From: Bacteroidota bacterium
Lineage (GTDB): Bacteria > Bacteroidota > Bacteroidia > Chitinophagales > Saprospiraceae
DNA length: 64,000 nt
Assembly (NCBI GenBank): GCA_030147525.1
Contig: JASBVF010000027.1
Span: 62,001-126,000 of the forward strand
Direction of reading: 5' to 3'
Shown here: positions 9,204-21,000 of the stretch, one piece after another
Layout of the letters: the number at the start of each line of letters is the position of its first letter
How positions within the stretch are numbered: the first letter of the stretch is position 1
Made by a program: the position numbers and the translations under genes
Notes under the pieces: model-generated
Databases searched by the model: none
What the model was told of the DNA's origin: nothing
What the model saw: only the letters and a program-made list of their open reading frames with translations

Positions 9204-9965
9204 ATGTCCCTGTTTAACAAATTCTTCTTTTCAATATCGTTGTTTTCCATTGCAACTTGGTGTTCAGTTTTCCTCTCCTGCACCAACGACTCCGCTCTCG
9301 GCGATGACGGCACCGTGTTGCCGCCTGTGGACACCACCACCGTAGAACCTCCCGACACCATAGCGGGCATTGTTTGCAGCCCCGATACCATCCACTTCGA
9401 GTGGGAAGTTTTGCCCATCCTGAAATCCTCCTGTGGCAGGAGGGACTGCCACGACGCCGGTGCTGCATCTTCCGGTGTAAAACTGGTCAATTACCAAACC
9501 GTCATGCTGACCGGCGGCATCAAGCCTTTCATGCCGGAAGAAACGAGGATTTACAAACAAATCACCCATGACGACGAGGAGGAACGGATGCCGCCACCGC
9601 CCTACGACCGCCTCACGGAGCGGCAGGTGCAAATCATCGCCGCTTGGATAAACCAGGGTGCTCAAAACATCCGCTGCGACAGCTCGACCATCCCCTGCGA
9701 TGCAGACAGCGTCAGTTTTTCAGCAGACATTGTTCCCCTTGTCAAAGATGCCTGCTATGGCTGCCACAACCAATATGTACATGAAAGTGGTATCGAATTA
9801 TTGACGTACGACGACCTCAAAACGGCGGCACTCAACGGCAGCCTCGTTGGTACGGTGGCGGGTGAAACAGGGTATGTACGGATGCCGTTTGGGAGCATCC
9901 CGTTGCCGGCATGTCATGTTGAAAAAATACGGGCTTGGGTAGAGAGAGGGGCGTTGGAGAATTGA
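9204..9965 (+). CDS. c-type cytochrome lipoprotein with two heme-like motifs
   Basis: A 253-residue lipoprotein (signal with lipobox FLSC, lipid Cys26) and a Pro/Thr-rich linker, then two tandem domains of the kind called c-type cytochrome or planctomycete cytochrome C in outer-membrane proteins. Domain 1 has CGRRDCH (Cys77, Cys82, His83; a CX4CH spacing) and RMPPPPYDRLTERQVQIIAAWI. Domain 2 has CYGCH (Cys184, Cys187, His188) and VRMPFGSIPLPACHVEKIRAWV. The CX2CH is a standard heme c site; CX4CH is non-canonical but known. It probably lies on the periplasmic or outer surface as an electron carrier. No operon partner is evident; a galactose-oxidase-like gene follows after 213 bases. Confidence 0.75.
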   Translation: MSLFNKFFFSISLFSIATWCSVFLSCTNDSALGDDGTVLPPVDTTTVEPPDTIAGIVCSPDTIHFEWEVLPILKSSCGRRDCHDAGAASSGVKLVNYQTVMLTGGIKPFMPEETRIYKQITHDDEEERMPPPPYDRLTERQVQIIAAWINQGAQNIRCDSSTIPCDADSVSFSADIVPLVKDACYGCHNQYVHESGIELLTYDDLKTAALNGSLVGTVAGETGYVRMPFGSIPLPACHVEKIRAWVERGALEN

Positions 9966-10178
9966 TGTTTTTACGGTAAAAATCAGAAAGGTGAGTGTTT
10001 TAAGCCAATTTTTTAAGACGTAAAAAGATTGTAAAATACTGATAACCAAATTATTTGAGGTGCGTTCCAAGATATTTTTTTATAAAAATTCCAATAAAAC
10101 CATAAAATTGTTCCTTTATTTCAGAAAGTAAGGAAGCATCTTCGCAGCCTGAATACCACCGTCAAAAAGTGCTTTACC

Positions 10179-12164
10179 ATGTCAAAATATACCTTGCCGC
10201 TCCTTCTTGTCTTCTTATCGAATTTTATTGCCAGGGGTCAAACCCTCACCGGCACCATCACCGACGAAACTGGGCAACCCGTCCCCAATGCCCGTATCAC
10301 CCTTTTCAATGCAGACACCACTTTGTTCCGGGAAGCCCGTACCGGTGCTGACGGGACGTATTGGATTGGGGGCCTGCCATCTGGCGGGCCGTACCTGTTT
10401 TTTGGTGCGGCAGCGCCGGGCATGGAGTATTTTGAAAATGCAACAACCGGCATTCTTGATACTACTGTTCACAATGCCATGTTGTTACCGGAAACCCACC
10501 CCGGCCAATGGGACATCATCATGCAGTCCCCCGAACCGCTCGGCGGCACCGACCTCGGCATACTGATGCCCGATGGCAGCATTTATTACTGCCACAACAC
10601 GAAAGACCCTTTCTTTTTTATTCCCGAAGAAAACGATACTACGGCGGCGCTGGGGCATACGCAGGTGCAGGGATGCGTAGCGCCCGCCCTGCTGGAAGAC
10701 GGTAAAGTGCTTTTTGCGGGTGGCACCTTGCAGGAAATCTACGGCCCCGGCACCAACAAAATCAAAACTTTTGACCCCGCTACCGGGCAATGGCTGTGGC
10801 AACCCAATATGCTCGATTACCGCTGGTACCCTTCCCTGTCGCCGCTGTACGACGGCAAGGCAATTATCGTGGGCGGTGGCGGGTTGAACAACCCCATCCG
10901 GGTAAAGACCTCCGAAGTGTACGACCCGGAGACGGGAACGACGGTGGCAGCCGATACCGTGCATTTTGGCAATGAAGTATCGCCCATCCTGCCACTTTAC
11001 AATGGTAAAATCCTGATGACGCACCGCCCACCGCAATTGTTTGACCCGGAAACCCTGCAATGGGAACTGGCAGCCGATTTTGCACAAAGTAACCGCCTGC
11101 CCAACGGCGACCACAGCGACCACGAACTGGTACACCTGCCCGACGGCAAGGTGTTGGCCGTAGGCTACAAATCCTTCACCCCTGGGCAGCCGGGCGTCAT
11201 ACTGGAAATGTACGACCCCAATGCTGACGAGTGGTCGCTGCGCTCCAATTTTTCACCCCCCCGCTCGCGGGCAAAGGCAGTGCTGCTCCCCGACAAAAAA
11301 GTGTTGGTGATGGGCGGCCAAAAGGAAGACGCCGCCGACCCGACGCCCGTCAACAACTGGGGCTACATGAACCTGACCGACCAGTACGACCCCGCATCCG
11401 ATACTTGGCGGAGGTTGCAGCAAATGAACATCAAACGGGAGTACCACGCCATCACCATGCTCGTGCCCGATGGGCGTATCATCGCAGTGGGCGGCGAGGG
11501 TGCGCCCGGCAACGAGCCGCCGCAAAGCACCATCGAGGCGTTCTCGCCGCCTTACCTGTTCCGGGGCATCCGGCCGGAAATCAGCAATTTGAACAAAACC
11601 GTTTTTAAAAGGGGCGAATCCATTGAATTTGATGTGGCAAAAACCAATGCGCTCACCAGTGTTGTCCTCATGTCCAATGCCGTGCTGACCCACTTCATGA
11701 ACTCCGGGAACAACCGCTTCCTCGAACTCGATTTCACCCAAACCGGCAACGCCGTGAGCGCATCCCTACCCACTGACAGCCTGCGCCTGATGCCGGGCTG
11801 GTACATGCTGTTTGGCATGGTGGACGAAATCCCCTCGGTGGGGAAGATGATTAAAATCGAAAAAGGGCTGGCGCCGGTCAGCGGCATCGAACAACCAAAC
11901 CGGGAATCGTTTTCTGCCACCGTTTTTCCGAATCCGGCGGGCAGGCAGTTTTTTATCAAAATTCAAAACCCGGCGGGTTATAATTTTTTCAGGATTGAAC
12001 TGTTCAGCCAGTCCGGGCAGGTGGTTTTTGAGGATTTAATTGAAAATCCGGGGTTGCATTTTGAAAAAGGAATAAAGCTTCCCGAAAGGTTGCCCGCAGG
12101 CATTTACAATTTGAAAATAACCAGTAAAAATGCGACGCTCACCCGCAGGCTAAGCCTTCATTAA
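10179..12164 (+). CDS. Secreted galactose-oxidase-like copper radical oxidase with T9SS tail
   Basis: A 661-residue secreted protein: signal peptide (1-20), a CarboxypepD_reg-like beta sandwich (about 22-105), a Kelch-type propeller (about 110-460), a DUF1929/galactose oxidase C-terminal domain (about 462-562) and a Por/T9SS sorting tail (from about 578). By motif alignment the radical-copper residues of galactose oxidase are all present: Cys166 (QGCVAPALLEDG) and Tyr217 (RWYPSLSPLYDG), which form the thioether cofactor, Tyr422-His423 (REYHAITMLVPDG) and His505 (VLTHFMNSG). It should oxidise an alcohol to an aldehyde, releasing H2O2. It neighbours copper-handling genes (AraC regulator, copA). 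The substrate is unknown; glyoxal oxidase is another possible activity in this superfamily. Confidence 0.8.
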   Translation: MSKYTLPLLLVFLSNFIARGQTLTGTITDETGQPVPNARITLFNADTTLFREARTGADGTYWIGGLPSGGPYLFFGAAAPGMEYFENATTGILDTTVHNAMLLPETHPGQWDIIMQSPEPLGGTDLGILMPDGSIYYCHNTKDPFFFIPEENDTTAALGHTQVQGCVAPALLEDGKVLFAGGTLQEIYGPGTNKIKTFDPATGQWLWQPNMLDYRWYPSLSPLYDGKAIIVGGGGLNNPIRVKTSEVYDPETGTTVAADTVHFGNEVSPILPLYNGKILMTHRPPQLFDPETLQWELAADFAQSNRLPNGDHSDHELVHLPDGKVLAVGYKSFTPGQPGVILEMYDPNADEWSLRSNFSPPRSRAKAVLLPDKKVLVMGGQKEDAADPTPVNNWGYMNLTDQYDPASDTWRRLQQMNIKREYHAITMLVPDGRIIAVGGEGAPGNEPPQSTIEAFSPPYLFRGIRPEISNLNKTVFKRGESIEFDVAKTNALTSVVLMSNAVLTHFMNSGNNRFLELDFTQTGNAVSASLPTDSLRLMPGWYMLFGMVDEIPSVGKMIKIEKGLAPVSGIEQPNRESFSATVFPNPAGRQFFIKIQNPAGYNFFRIELFSQSGQVVFEDLIENPGLHFEKGIKLPERLPAGIYNLKITSKNATLTRRLSLH

Positions 12165-12191
12165 TTGACCGGACTTTTACAACTTTGCTGA

Positions 12192-12761
12192 ATGAAACTC
12201 TTTATCAAAAACATGGTCTGCGACCGCTGCAAAATGATGGTGCGGCAGGAACTGGAACGGGCAGGTTTGTCGCCGGAAACGGTGGGACTGGGTGAAATCG
12301 AATTTTCCCAAGTATTAACTCCGCAACAAATAACAATAGTGGAAGACGCCCTCACCCCGCTGGGATTCGAAATGATTGACGACCGCAAAAGCAGGCTCAT
12401 CGAGCAAATCAAAAAAGCCGTCATCGAGCTGGTTTATTACACGGAAGAAATGCCGAAAGTCAACCTTTCGACTCATTTAATCCAGAAACTTCACTACGAT
12501 TACTCCCACCTGAGCAACTTGTTTTCCTCCATTGAAGGCACTACCCTTGAGAAATATTTTATCGCCCAAAAAATCGAGCGGGTGAAAGAACTGCTCGTTT
12601 ACGATGAAATGACGCTCAGCGAAATCTCCTTCCAAATGGGCTACAGCAGCGTAGCTCACCTGAGCAATCAATTCAAAAAAGTGACCGGCCTGACACCGAG
12701 CCATTTTAAAACCATTGGCCACTCCAAAAGGAATACCATAGATAAAGTGGCTAAATCCTGA
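12192..12761 (+). CDS. HMA-like/AraC-type regulator (candidate copper sensor)
   Basis: A 189-residue protein. Residues 1-70 look like a ferredoxin-fold HMA-type domain with KNMVCDRCKMMVRQEL (Cys10, Cys13). Residues about 95-180 form an AraC/XylS DNA-binding domain with two helix-turn-helix motifs (TLSEISFQMGYSSVAHLSNQFKK is the second, followed by TGLTPSHFK). An AraC domain joined directly to a CxxC metal-binding fold suggests direct sensing of Cu(I) or a similar metal. It is 81 bases upstream of copA, which is its most likely target. The start is the only ATG that gives the CxxC domain. Confidence 0.8.
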   Translation: MKLFIKNMVCDRCKMMVRQELERAGLSPETVGLGEIEFSQVLTPQQITIVEDALTPLGFEMIDDRKSRLIEQIKKAVIELVYYTEEMPKVNLSTHLIQKLHYDYSHLSNLFSSIEGTTLEKYFIAQKIERVKELLVYDEMTLSEISFQMGYSSVAHLSNQFKKVTGLTPSHFKTIGHSKRNTIDKVAKS

Positions 12762-12813
12762 ATCATGTAAATCCTTCCAAAAGTCTTGTAACGTCCCGCC
12801 CTGCCTGCGCCCA

Positions 12814-12821
12814 TAACTTTG
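12814..12821 (+). promoter_or_regulatory. Probable copA -7 promoter element
   Basis: TAACTTTG matches the Bacteroidota TAnnTTTG consensus, 21 bases upstream of the chosen copA start. A TTG at 12786-12788 is 25 bases away, longer than usual, as can happen at activator-dependent promoters. The AraC-type protein encoded just upstream is the obvious candidate activator. Confidence 0.5.
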
Positions 12822-12842
12822 TCCCATAAAAAAATACAAGTT

Positions 12843-15122
<2,280 letters not shown>

Positions 15123-15211
15123 TTGTTTGACGTGGTTTGAAAATGGTTTGAGTTCGTTTGAAAGTTGTTGCGCAGCAACCATCAAACCATTTTCAAACAA
15201 CAGTCAAACAA
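15123..15211. repeat. Long interrupted palindrome between copA and copZ
   Basis: Seen directly: a perfect 17-bp inverted repeat (15135-15151 with 15182-15198, GTTTGAAAATGGTTTGA and its complement), and outside it a perfect 9-bp repeat (15123-15131 TTGTTTGAC with 15203-15211). The central 30 bases contain a small GTTGC/GCAAC stem. It also reads as several GTTTGA-like units in tandem. It could fold into a hairpin in the copA-copZ transcript or serve as a multimeric protein-binding site. Confidence 0.8.
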
Positions 15212-15241
15212 TCTATTTTTCACTTTTAAATTTTTTCAAAA

Positions 15242-15463
15242 ATGGAAAAGACACTCAAGTTCAGAACCAATATCAATTGCAGCGGCTGTGTCGCCAAGGT
15301 GACACCTTTCCTGAACGAAGAAGATGGTATCTGCCACTGGGAGGTGGACACTGCCTCGGCAGAAAAAACGCTGACCGTGAAGGTGGACGGTATTTTACCG
15401 GAGGAAGTAAGTGCCATCGTGAAAGAGGCAGGGTTCAAGGCCGAGGAGATACCCGCAAAGTAA
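15242..15463 (+). CDS. CopZ-like HMA copper chaperone
   Basis: A 73-residue cytoplasmic protein consisting of one heavy-metal-associated domain. The metal loop is NINCSGCVAKVTPFL (Cys13, Cys16) and the C-terminal helix is VSAIVKEAGFKAEEI. The size and lack of a signal peptide fit a CopZ/Atx1-type chaperone that delivers Cu(I) to CopA, encoded just upstream. NCSGC lacks the usual Met before the first Cys, but this variant is common in Bacteroidota. The gene is followed by a strong terminator, closing the copA transcription unit. Confidence 0.85.
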   Translation: MEKTLKFRTNINCSGCVAKVTPFLNEEDGICHWEVDTASAEKTLTVKVDGILPEEVSAIVKEAGFKAEEIPAK

Positions 15464-15485
15464 AGCGTCGAAAGGATTTTCATAT

Positions 15486-15526
15486 AAGCCGTTACCCCAT
15501 GAGACTGGGGTAACGGCTTGTTTTTT
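15486..15526 (+). terminator. Strong rho-independent terminator after copZ
   Basis: A perfect 14-bp stem (AAGCCGTTACCCCA at 15486-15499 with its complement at 15506-15519), a 6-base loop, and G followed by six T (15521-15526). It ends the copA-copZ unit. Confidence 0.92.
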
Positions 15527-15535
15527 GCTTGTTCC

Positions 15536-15568
15536 TTGCTGGAAAAGTGATTCAAATAGCTATTTTTG
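15536..15568 (+). promoter_or_regulatory. Bacteroidota promoter for the heme peroxidase gene
   Basis: TTG (15536-15538), 22-base spacer, TATTTTTG (15561-15568), matching TTG-N~20-TAnnTTTG. It lies right after the copZ terminator and 38 bases before the peroxidase start. Confidence 0.6.
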
Positions 15569-15606
15569 CCATAGAATAATTTCTTTCCCACGAACATTTA
15601 ATGTAA

Positions 15607-17517
15607 ATGACCAGAACACTACTTCTAATCAGTATCGCTTTCCTTTATCAAAGCATTGCACTCCGGGCACAACAATCCAGAACTTTTGATGGTACGGGTA
15701 ATAATTTCAGCCACCCTGAATGGGGCGCAGCCGGCACTCAGTTAATCAGGGTAACTTCCAATGGGTTTGCCGACAGTATTTCATTGCCGGGCGGTCAAAA
15801 CCGGCCCAATCCCCGTCACATCAGCAATGTACTTTTTGACCAACAGGAATCCATCGCCGATGAACTGGAGATGAGCGATTATACATGGGTCTTTGGGCAA
15901 TTTGTTGACCATGACCTCGACTTGGTGGAGGATGATTTTGGAGAACCTGCTTTTATCTCCGTTCCGGCGGGGGATGATTATTTTGACCCAAATGGCACTG
16001 GTTCAGCCTTCATCCCCATGTTCCGTTCTCACTTTGATGCTACGACGGGCACTTCTTTCGATAACCCACGCCAGCATATCAATGAAATCACCTCTTGGCT
16101 GGATGCGTCCATGGTGTACGGTTCAGACAAAGAACGGGCGGATTGGTTGCGCACCTTTTTCGATGGGAAACTCAAAGTTTCGGAAGGGAATCTTTTGCCG
16201 TTCAACACTTTTAGTGGTGAACTGGATGATGAAGTTGACCCTGCCGCTCCATTCATGGCAGACAGTCAACCCGTCAACGAAAAATTGTTCGTGGCCGGTG
16301 ATGTCCGGGCCAATGAGCAGCCCTTATTGATTGGGCTCCATACCCTGTTTGTGCGAGAGCACAACCGGTTATGTGATGAATTGAAAAGGGCAAATCCAAG
16401 CTTGGCGGATGAAGAACTGTTCCAACATGCCCGCCGCATCAACATTGGCCTCATCCAGGCGATTGTTTATGAAGAATGGTTGCCGGCAATCGGAATTGCT
16501 GTTTCTCCTTATGCCGGATACGACCCTACCGTCCATCCAGGTATTATGAATGTGTTTTCTGCGGCGGCTTTCCGCCTCGGGCATACTCTCGTAAATTCGA
16601 CGATTGTCAGGATGGATGAACATGGCAAAGCTATGGGCAATTTGTCCATGCGGGACGGCTTTTTCAAACCAATGTCGATAAAAAATGGGGGAGGCATTTC
16701 TCCTTTACTTCAAGGAATGGCGACACAACCGCAACAACACCTTGATTGCCAGGTCATTGACGACCTGCGAAATTTTCTTTTCGGGGTTCCCGGGCAGGGA
16801 GGGCTCGATTTGGCAGCCATTAACATTAACCGGGGCAGGGAAAGGGGATTGCCTGATTACAACACCGTTCGGAAAGATTTTGGGCTGACTCCGGTTGAGG
16901 ATTTTACAGACATCACCTCCGATTTGAATGCTGCTGCCCAATTGGATGCGCTGTACGGCGATGTGGACAATATTGACCCGTGGGTCGGGATGCTCGCCGA
17001 AGACCATCCCGACAATACCATTGCCGGGGAAACCATACAAACAATTCTTGGACAGCAATTCCAGGCGTTAAGAGATGGTGACCGCTTTTATTATGAAAAT
17101 GACCCGGAGCTTTCGGCTGGGGAAATTGCCGGGATTAAAAATACCCGCCTGTCAGATGTTGTCCGGCGAAATACGAAAATCACCATCATTCAGGATAATG
17201 TCTTTTATGCGGTGCCTCACGACGAGGCACTGGCTTCGGCGATGCAGCCACAGCTGCGCCGCTCCGAAATAGTCGTTTATCCGAATCCAGTTGCCGGTGA
17301 GGAATTGCATACCGTTGTTGTTTCTCACCGCACAAAGGATTCAGACATTTATGTATTGGACATATTGGGCAGGCAGGTCAGCCGAAAAACAGTCCGCCTG
17401 GAATACGGGCTAAACCATTTATCCCTGCCACTCAACCCGCAGCTGCCTGCCGGGATTTATCAAGTGGTGGTGTATGAGACCAACAGCGTTGAAACAGCTA
17501 AATTTGTCAAACAATAG
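15607..17517 (+). CDS. Secreted animal-type heme peroxidase with T9SS tail
   Basis: A 636-residue protein with a signal peptide (1-21) and an animal heme peroxidase (An_peroxidase/peroxinectin-type) domain. Visible marks: the distal-His motif WVFGQFVDHDLDL, ASMVYGSDKERADWLR, the LFVREHNRLCDEL region, and the proximal-His motif FSAAAFRLGHTLVNS, followed by LAAININRGRERGLPDYNTVR, which is highly typical of the family. The last ~80 residues (EIVVYPNPV onward) are a T9SS type A sorting domain. It would use H2O2 outside the cell to oxidise halides or phenols. Whether the neighbouring galactose-oxidase-like enzyme supplies that H2O2 is speculation, but the pairing is suggestive. Confidence 0.88.
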   Translation: MTRTLLLISIAFLYQSIALRAQQSRTFDGTGNNFSHPEWGAAGTQLIRVTSNGFADSISLPGGQNRPNPRHISNVLFDQQESIADELEMSDYTWVFGQFVDHDLDLVEDDFGEPAFISVPAGDDYFDPNGTGSAFIPMFRSHFDATTGTSFDNPRQHINEITSWLDASMVYGSDKERADWLRTFFDGKLKVSEGNLLPFNTFSGELDDEVDPAAPFMADSQPVNEKLFVAGDVRANEQPLLIGLHTLFVREHNRLCDELKRANPSLADEELFQHARRINIGLIQAIVYEEWLPAIGIAVSPYAGYDPTVHPGIMNVFSAAAFRLGHTLVNSTIVRMDEHGKAMGNLSMRDGFFKPMSIKNGGGISPLLQGMATQPQQHLDCQVIDDLRNFLFGVPGQGGLDLAAININRGRERGLPDYNTVRKDFGLTPVEDFTDITSDLNAAAQLDALYGDVDNIDPWVGMLAEDHPDNTIAGETIQTILGQQFQALRDGDRFYYENDPELSAGEIAGIKNTRLSDVVRRNTKITIIQDNVFYAVPHDEALASAMQPQLRRSEIVVYPNPVAGEELHTVVVSHRTKDSDIYVLDILGRQVSRKTVRLEYGLNHLSLPLNPQLPAGIYQVVVYETNSVETAKFVKQ

Positions 17518-17554
17518 GGCAGGAGATGGCTGACAGGCCGACAAATCAATTCCA

Positions 17555-17586
17555 TTTGCACCACAAACCTTTTCCCATTACCTTTG
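17555..17586 (+). promoter_or_regulatory. Promoter of the cus-type efflux operon
   Basis: TTTG (17555-17558), 20-base spacer, TACCTTTG (17579-17586): a full Bacteroidota consensus promoter. The first start codon (17594) is only seven bases downstream, so the transcript is leaderless or nearly so. Confidence 0.75.
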
Positions 17587-17593
17587 CCGCTCA

Positions 17594-17935
17594 ATGAAAA
17601 TAACCATCCACATATTCACCGTCTATATGTTCCTCCTGGCGCTCGTGCCCTGCGGCGACGGTGGCGGTGGTATCGTGGAAATGGCCAACCATTTTTTCGG
17701 CATCGAACATTTGGAAGCTTCTGACCACGAACAACATTCCAATACCTGTAACGACGACCTTTGCTCGCCTTTCTGCATTTGTAGTTGCTGTTCTTCGGTA
17801 CTGGATTCCCCGGTCAAGCTGCCTTTTGTGGTCAGGTCGCTTGCCTCCATTCCCGGCACGAAACCTTCCTTCGTTCCCAATTTCATCCATTCCTCTTTTC
17901 CGGCCTTCATCTGGCAGCCGCCCCGGTTTTGTTGA
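17594..17935 (+). CDS. Small Cys-rich exported protein (DUF6660-like) heading the efflux operon
   Basis: A 113-residue protein with an N-terminal hydrophobic signal (MKITIHIFTVYMFLLALVPC), a His/Asp/Glu stretch (EHLEASDHEQHSN), and a Cys cluster DDLCSPFCICSCCSS, ending in a hydrophobic/aromatic tail. Small proteins with this CSPFCICSCC signature head CusA/CzcA-type operons in Bacteroidota and are, as I recall, grouped as DUF6660. The Cys/His content suggests a periplasmic or membrane-associated metal buffer or sensor. It has its own strong promoter and precedes the fused RND gene by 70 bases. The function is not established. Confidence 0.7.
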   Translation: MKITIHIFTVYMFLLALVPCGDGGGGIVEMANHFFGIEHLEASDHEQHSNTCNDDLCSPFCICSCCSSVLDSPVKLPFVVRSLASIPGTKPSFVPNFIHSSFPAFIWQPPRFC

Positions 17936-18005
17936 ACCCTTTTTAGCAGGACACCCATGCCTGCACCGCTCACATTTACAGGTTTAACAAAACATTAATT
18001 TCAAT

Positions 18006-21000
18006 ATGTTCGATAAGATAATCGCTTATTCGATTCAGAATAAGTTCGTGGTAGGGCTATTGGTAGCCGCCCTAATCGTGTGGGGACTGTTCTCCCTGCG
18101 ACAGCTACCCATTGATGCCGTACCTGACATCACCAACAACCAGGTACAGGTCATTACCATTTCCCCGACTTTGGCCACGCAGGAAGTGGAGCAGTTCATC
18201 ACCACCCCGATTGAGCTGTCCCTGCAAAATATCCAGCAACTGGTCGAGATACGCTCCATTTCCCGCTTCGGGCTGTCCGTCGTGACGGTCGTTTTCGAGG
18301 AAAAAATGGATGTCTATCTGGCCCGGCAACTGGTCGGGGAATACCTGAAAGAAGCTGAAAGCAATATACCCGCCGGGCTGGGCACGCCCGAAATGGCGCC
18401 TATTTCCACCGGGCTGGGGGAAATTTACCAGTACGTCGTCCGCCCCGAAGAAGGGTACGAGGATAAATTTACCCCGACCGATTTGCGCACTATCCAGGAC
18501 TGGATTGTGCGACGCCAGCTATCCGGCATCGAGGGCGTGGTGGAGGTCAATACAATGGGCGGTTTTTTGAAACAGTACGAGGTGGCCGTGAACCCCAATA
18601 TGCTCAAATCCATCGGCATCAGCATCACCGATGTGTTCGATGCATTGGAAAACAGCAACGAAAACACGGGCGGGGCCTACATCGAGAAGAACCCGAGCAC
18701 CTACTACATCCGCACCAACGGCATCGCCAAAACGCTGACCGATATTGAGAACATCGTGGTGGACGTGCGCAACGGCAGGCCCATTTTGATAAAAGACGTG
18801 GCCACCGTCCAGTTTGGCAAAGCCCCCCGCTACGGCGCCCTGACCCGTGACGGTGAGGAAGCCGTCGGTGGCCGGGTAATGATGCTCAAAGGCGCCAACT
18901 CCGCAGCCGTCACCGACCGGGTGAAGGAGCGGGTGGTCCAAATCCAGAAATCGCTGCCGGAAGGCGTGGTCATCGAGCCTTACCTGGTGCGGGACAAACT
19001 CGTCTCCACGGCCATCGGCACGGTGAAGACCAACCTGATAGAGGGTGGCCTGATAGTCATTTTCATCCTGGTGCTGATGCTGGGCAACTGGCGGGCGGGG
19101 CTGATTGTGGCTTCTGTCATCCCGCTGTCCATGCTGTTTGCCGTTTCGATGATGAACGTGCTGGGCATCTCCGCCAACCTGATGAGCCTGGGGGCGATAG
19201 ATTTCGGGCTGATAGTGGACGGGGCGGTCATCATCGTGGAGGCGATTGTCCACCGCTTGCAGGTGGGCTTTGCGGGGCAAAAACTGACCGCCGCCCAGAT
19301 GGACAAAGAAGTGCAGACCGCCTCCATCAAAATCAGGAGTTCGGCCGCTTTTGGTGAAATCATCATCCTGATGGTCTATATCCCCATCCTGGCGCTGGTG
19401 GGTATCGAGGGCAAAATGTTCAAGCCCATGGCGGAGACCGTCATGCTGGCCATCGGCGGGGCTTTGGTGCTTTCGCTTACCTACGTGCCGATGATGGCCG
19501 CCCTGTTTTTGAACAAAAAAGTCAGCGATAAAAAGACGATAGCCGACCGCATCATCGCCTTCAACCAAAGGCTGTACACCCCCGTGCTGCGGCTTGCGCT
19601 GCGCTTCAAGGCCGCATTCGTGCTGGCCACGGTGGCCCTGTTCGCCATCAGCCTGTTTGTTTTCAGCCGGATGGGGGGCGAGTTCATCCCCACGCTGGAG
19701 GAAGGGGATTTGGCCATGCAGCAAATCCTGCCGCCCGGCACCTCGCTGTCGCAGAGCATTGAGATGTCCAAAATGATTCAGAAAAAACTGATGGCCGAGT
19801 TTCCCGAAATCGAGGACATCGTTACCAACATCGGCGCAGCCGAGATACCCACCGACCCGATGCCCGTCGAAATCGGGGATTATGTGATGGTGATGAAACC
19901 CAAGGAAGAATGGACTTCTGCCTCCACCCGGCAGGAGATGTTTGAAAAAATCGAGGAATCGCTCAGCGTCATCCCCGGTGTGGGCTACGAGTTTTCACAG
20001 CCCATCCAACTCCGTTTCAACGAATTGATGACAGGCTCCAAAGCGGACATCGCCATCAAGCTGTACGGGCAGGATTTGGACCTGTTGTACAGCAAGGCCA
20101 AGGAAGCCGAAAAGGTCATCACCAAAATAGACGGGGTGGGCACGGTCAATGTCGAGCAGACCATCGGCATGCCGCAAATCATCATCAATTTCAAGTACGA
20201 CAAAATGGCGCAGTACGGCCTGCAGGTGAAAGAGGTCAACCAAGTTGTCAGGGCCGCCTTCGCCGGGGAAAGCGCCGGGATTGTTTACGAAGGCGAAAGG
20301 CGTTTCGATTTGGTGGTGCGGCTCGACGAAAGCTACCGACAGGACCTCGACAATGTGCAGAACCTGTACATCACGCTGGACAACGGCACACAGGTGCCAT
20401 TGCAAGCAGTCGCCGATGTGGAACTGATTGACGCCCCCATGCAGATTTCACGGGAAAACACCAACCGCCGCATCGTCATCGGCGTGAACGTGGGGGATAC
20501 CGATGTCGAAACTTTGGTGGAAAAAATCCAGACGTCGCTCGATGCCAATATTGAATTGCCGTCGGGCTATTATTTCACTTATGGCGGCCAGTTTGAAAAC
20601 CTCAAAGCCGCCAATGCCCGCCTGATGATAGCGGTGCCGATTGCGCTGGCGCTCATTTTCATCCTGCTCTTTTTCACCTTCGGCTCCCTGTCGCAGGCCG
20701 CCCTCATTTTCACCGCCATACCCCTTTCCGCCATCGGCGGCATCTGGGCGCTGGAACTTAGGGGGATGCCTTTTAGCATATCGGCGGGCATCGGTTTTAT
20801 CGCCCTGTTCGGGGTGGCGGTGCTCAACGGCATCGTGCTGATTGGCTATTTCAACCAACTGAAAAGCGAAGGGGTGACCGATATCCGGGAGCGTATCATC
20901 AAGGGGACGAGCGTCCGGCTGCGGCCCGTTCTGATGACCGCTTCGGTGGCCTCGCTGGGCTTTTTGCCGATGGCGCTTTCCAATTCCGGCGGGGCGGAAG

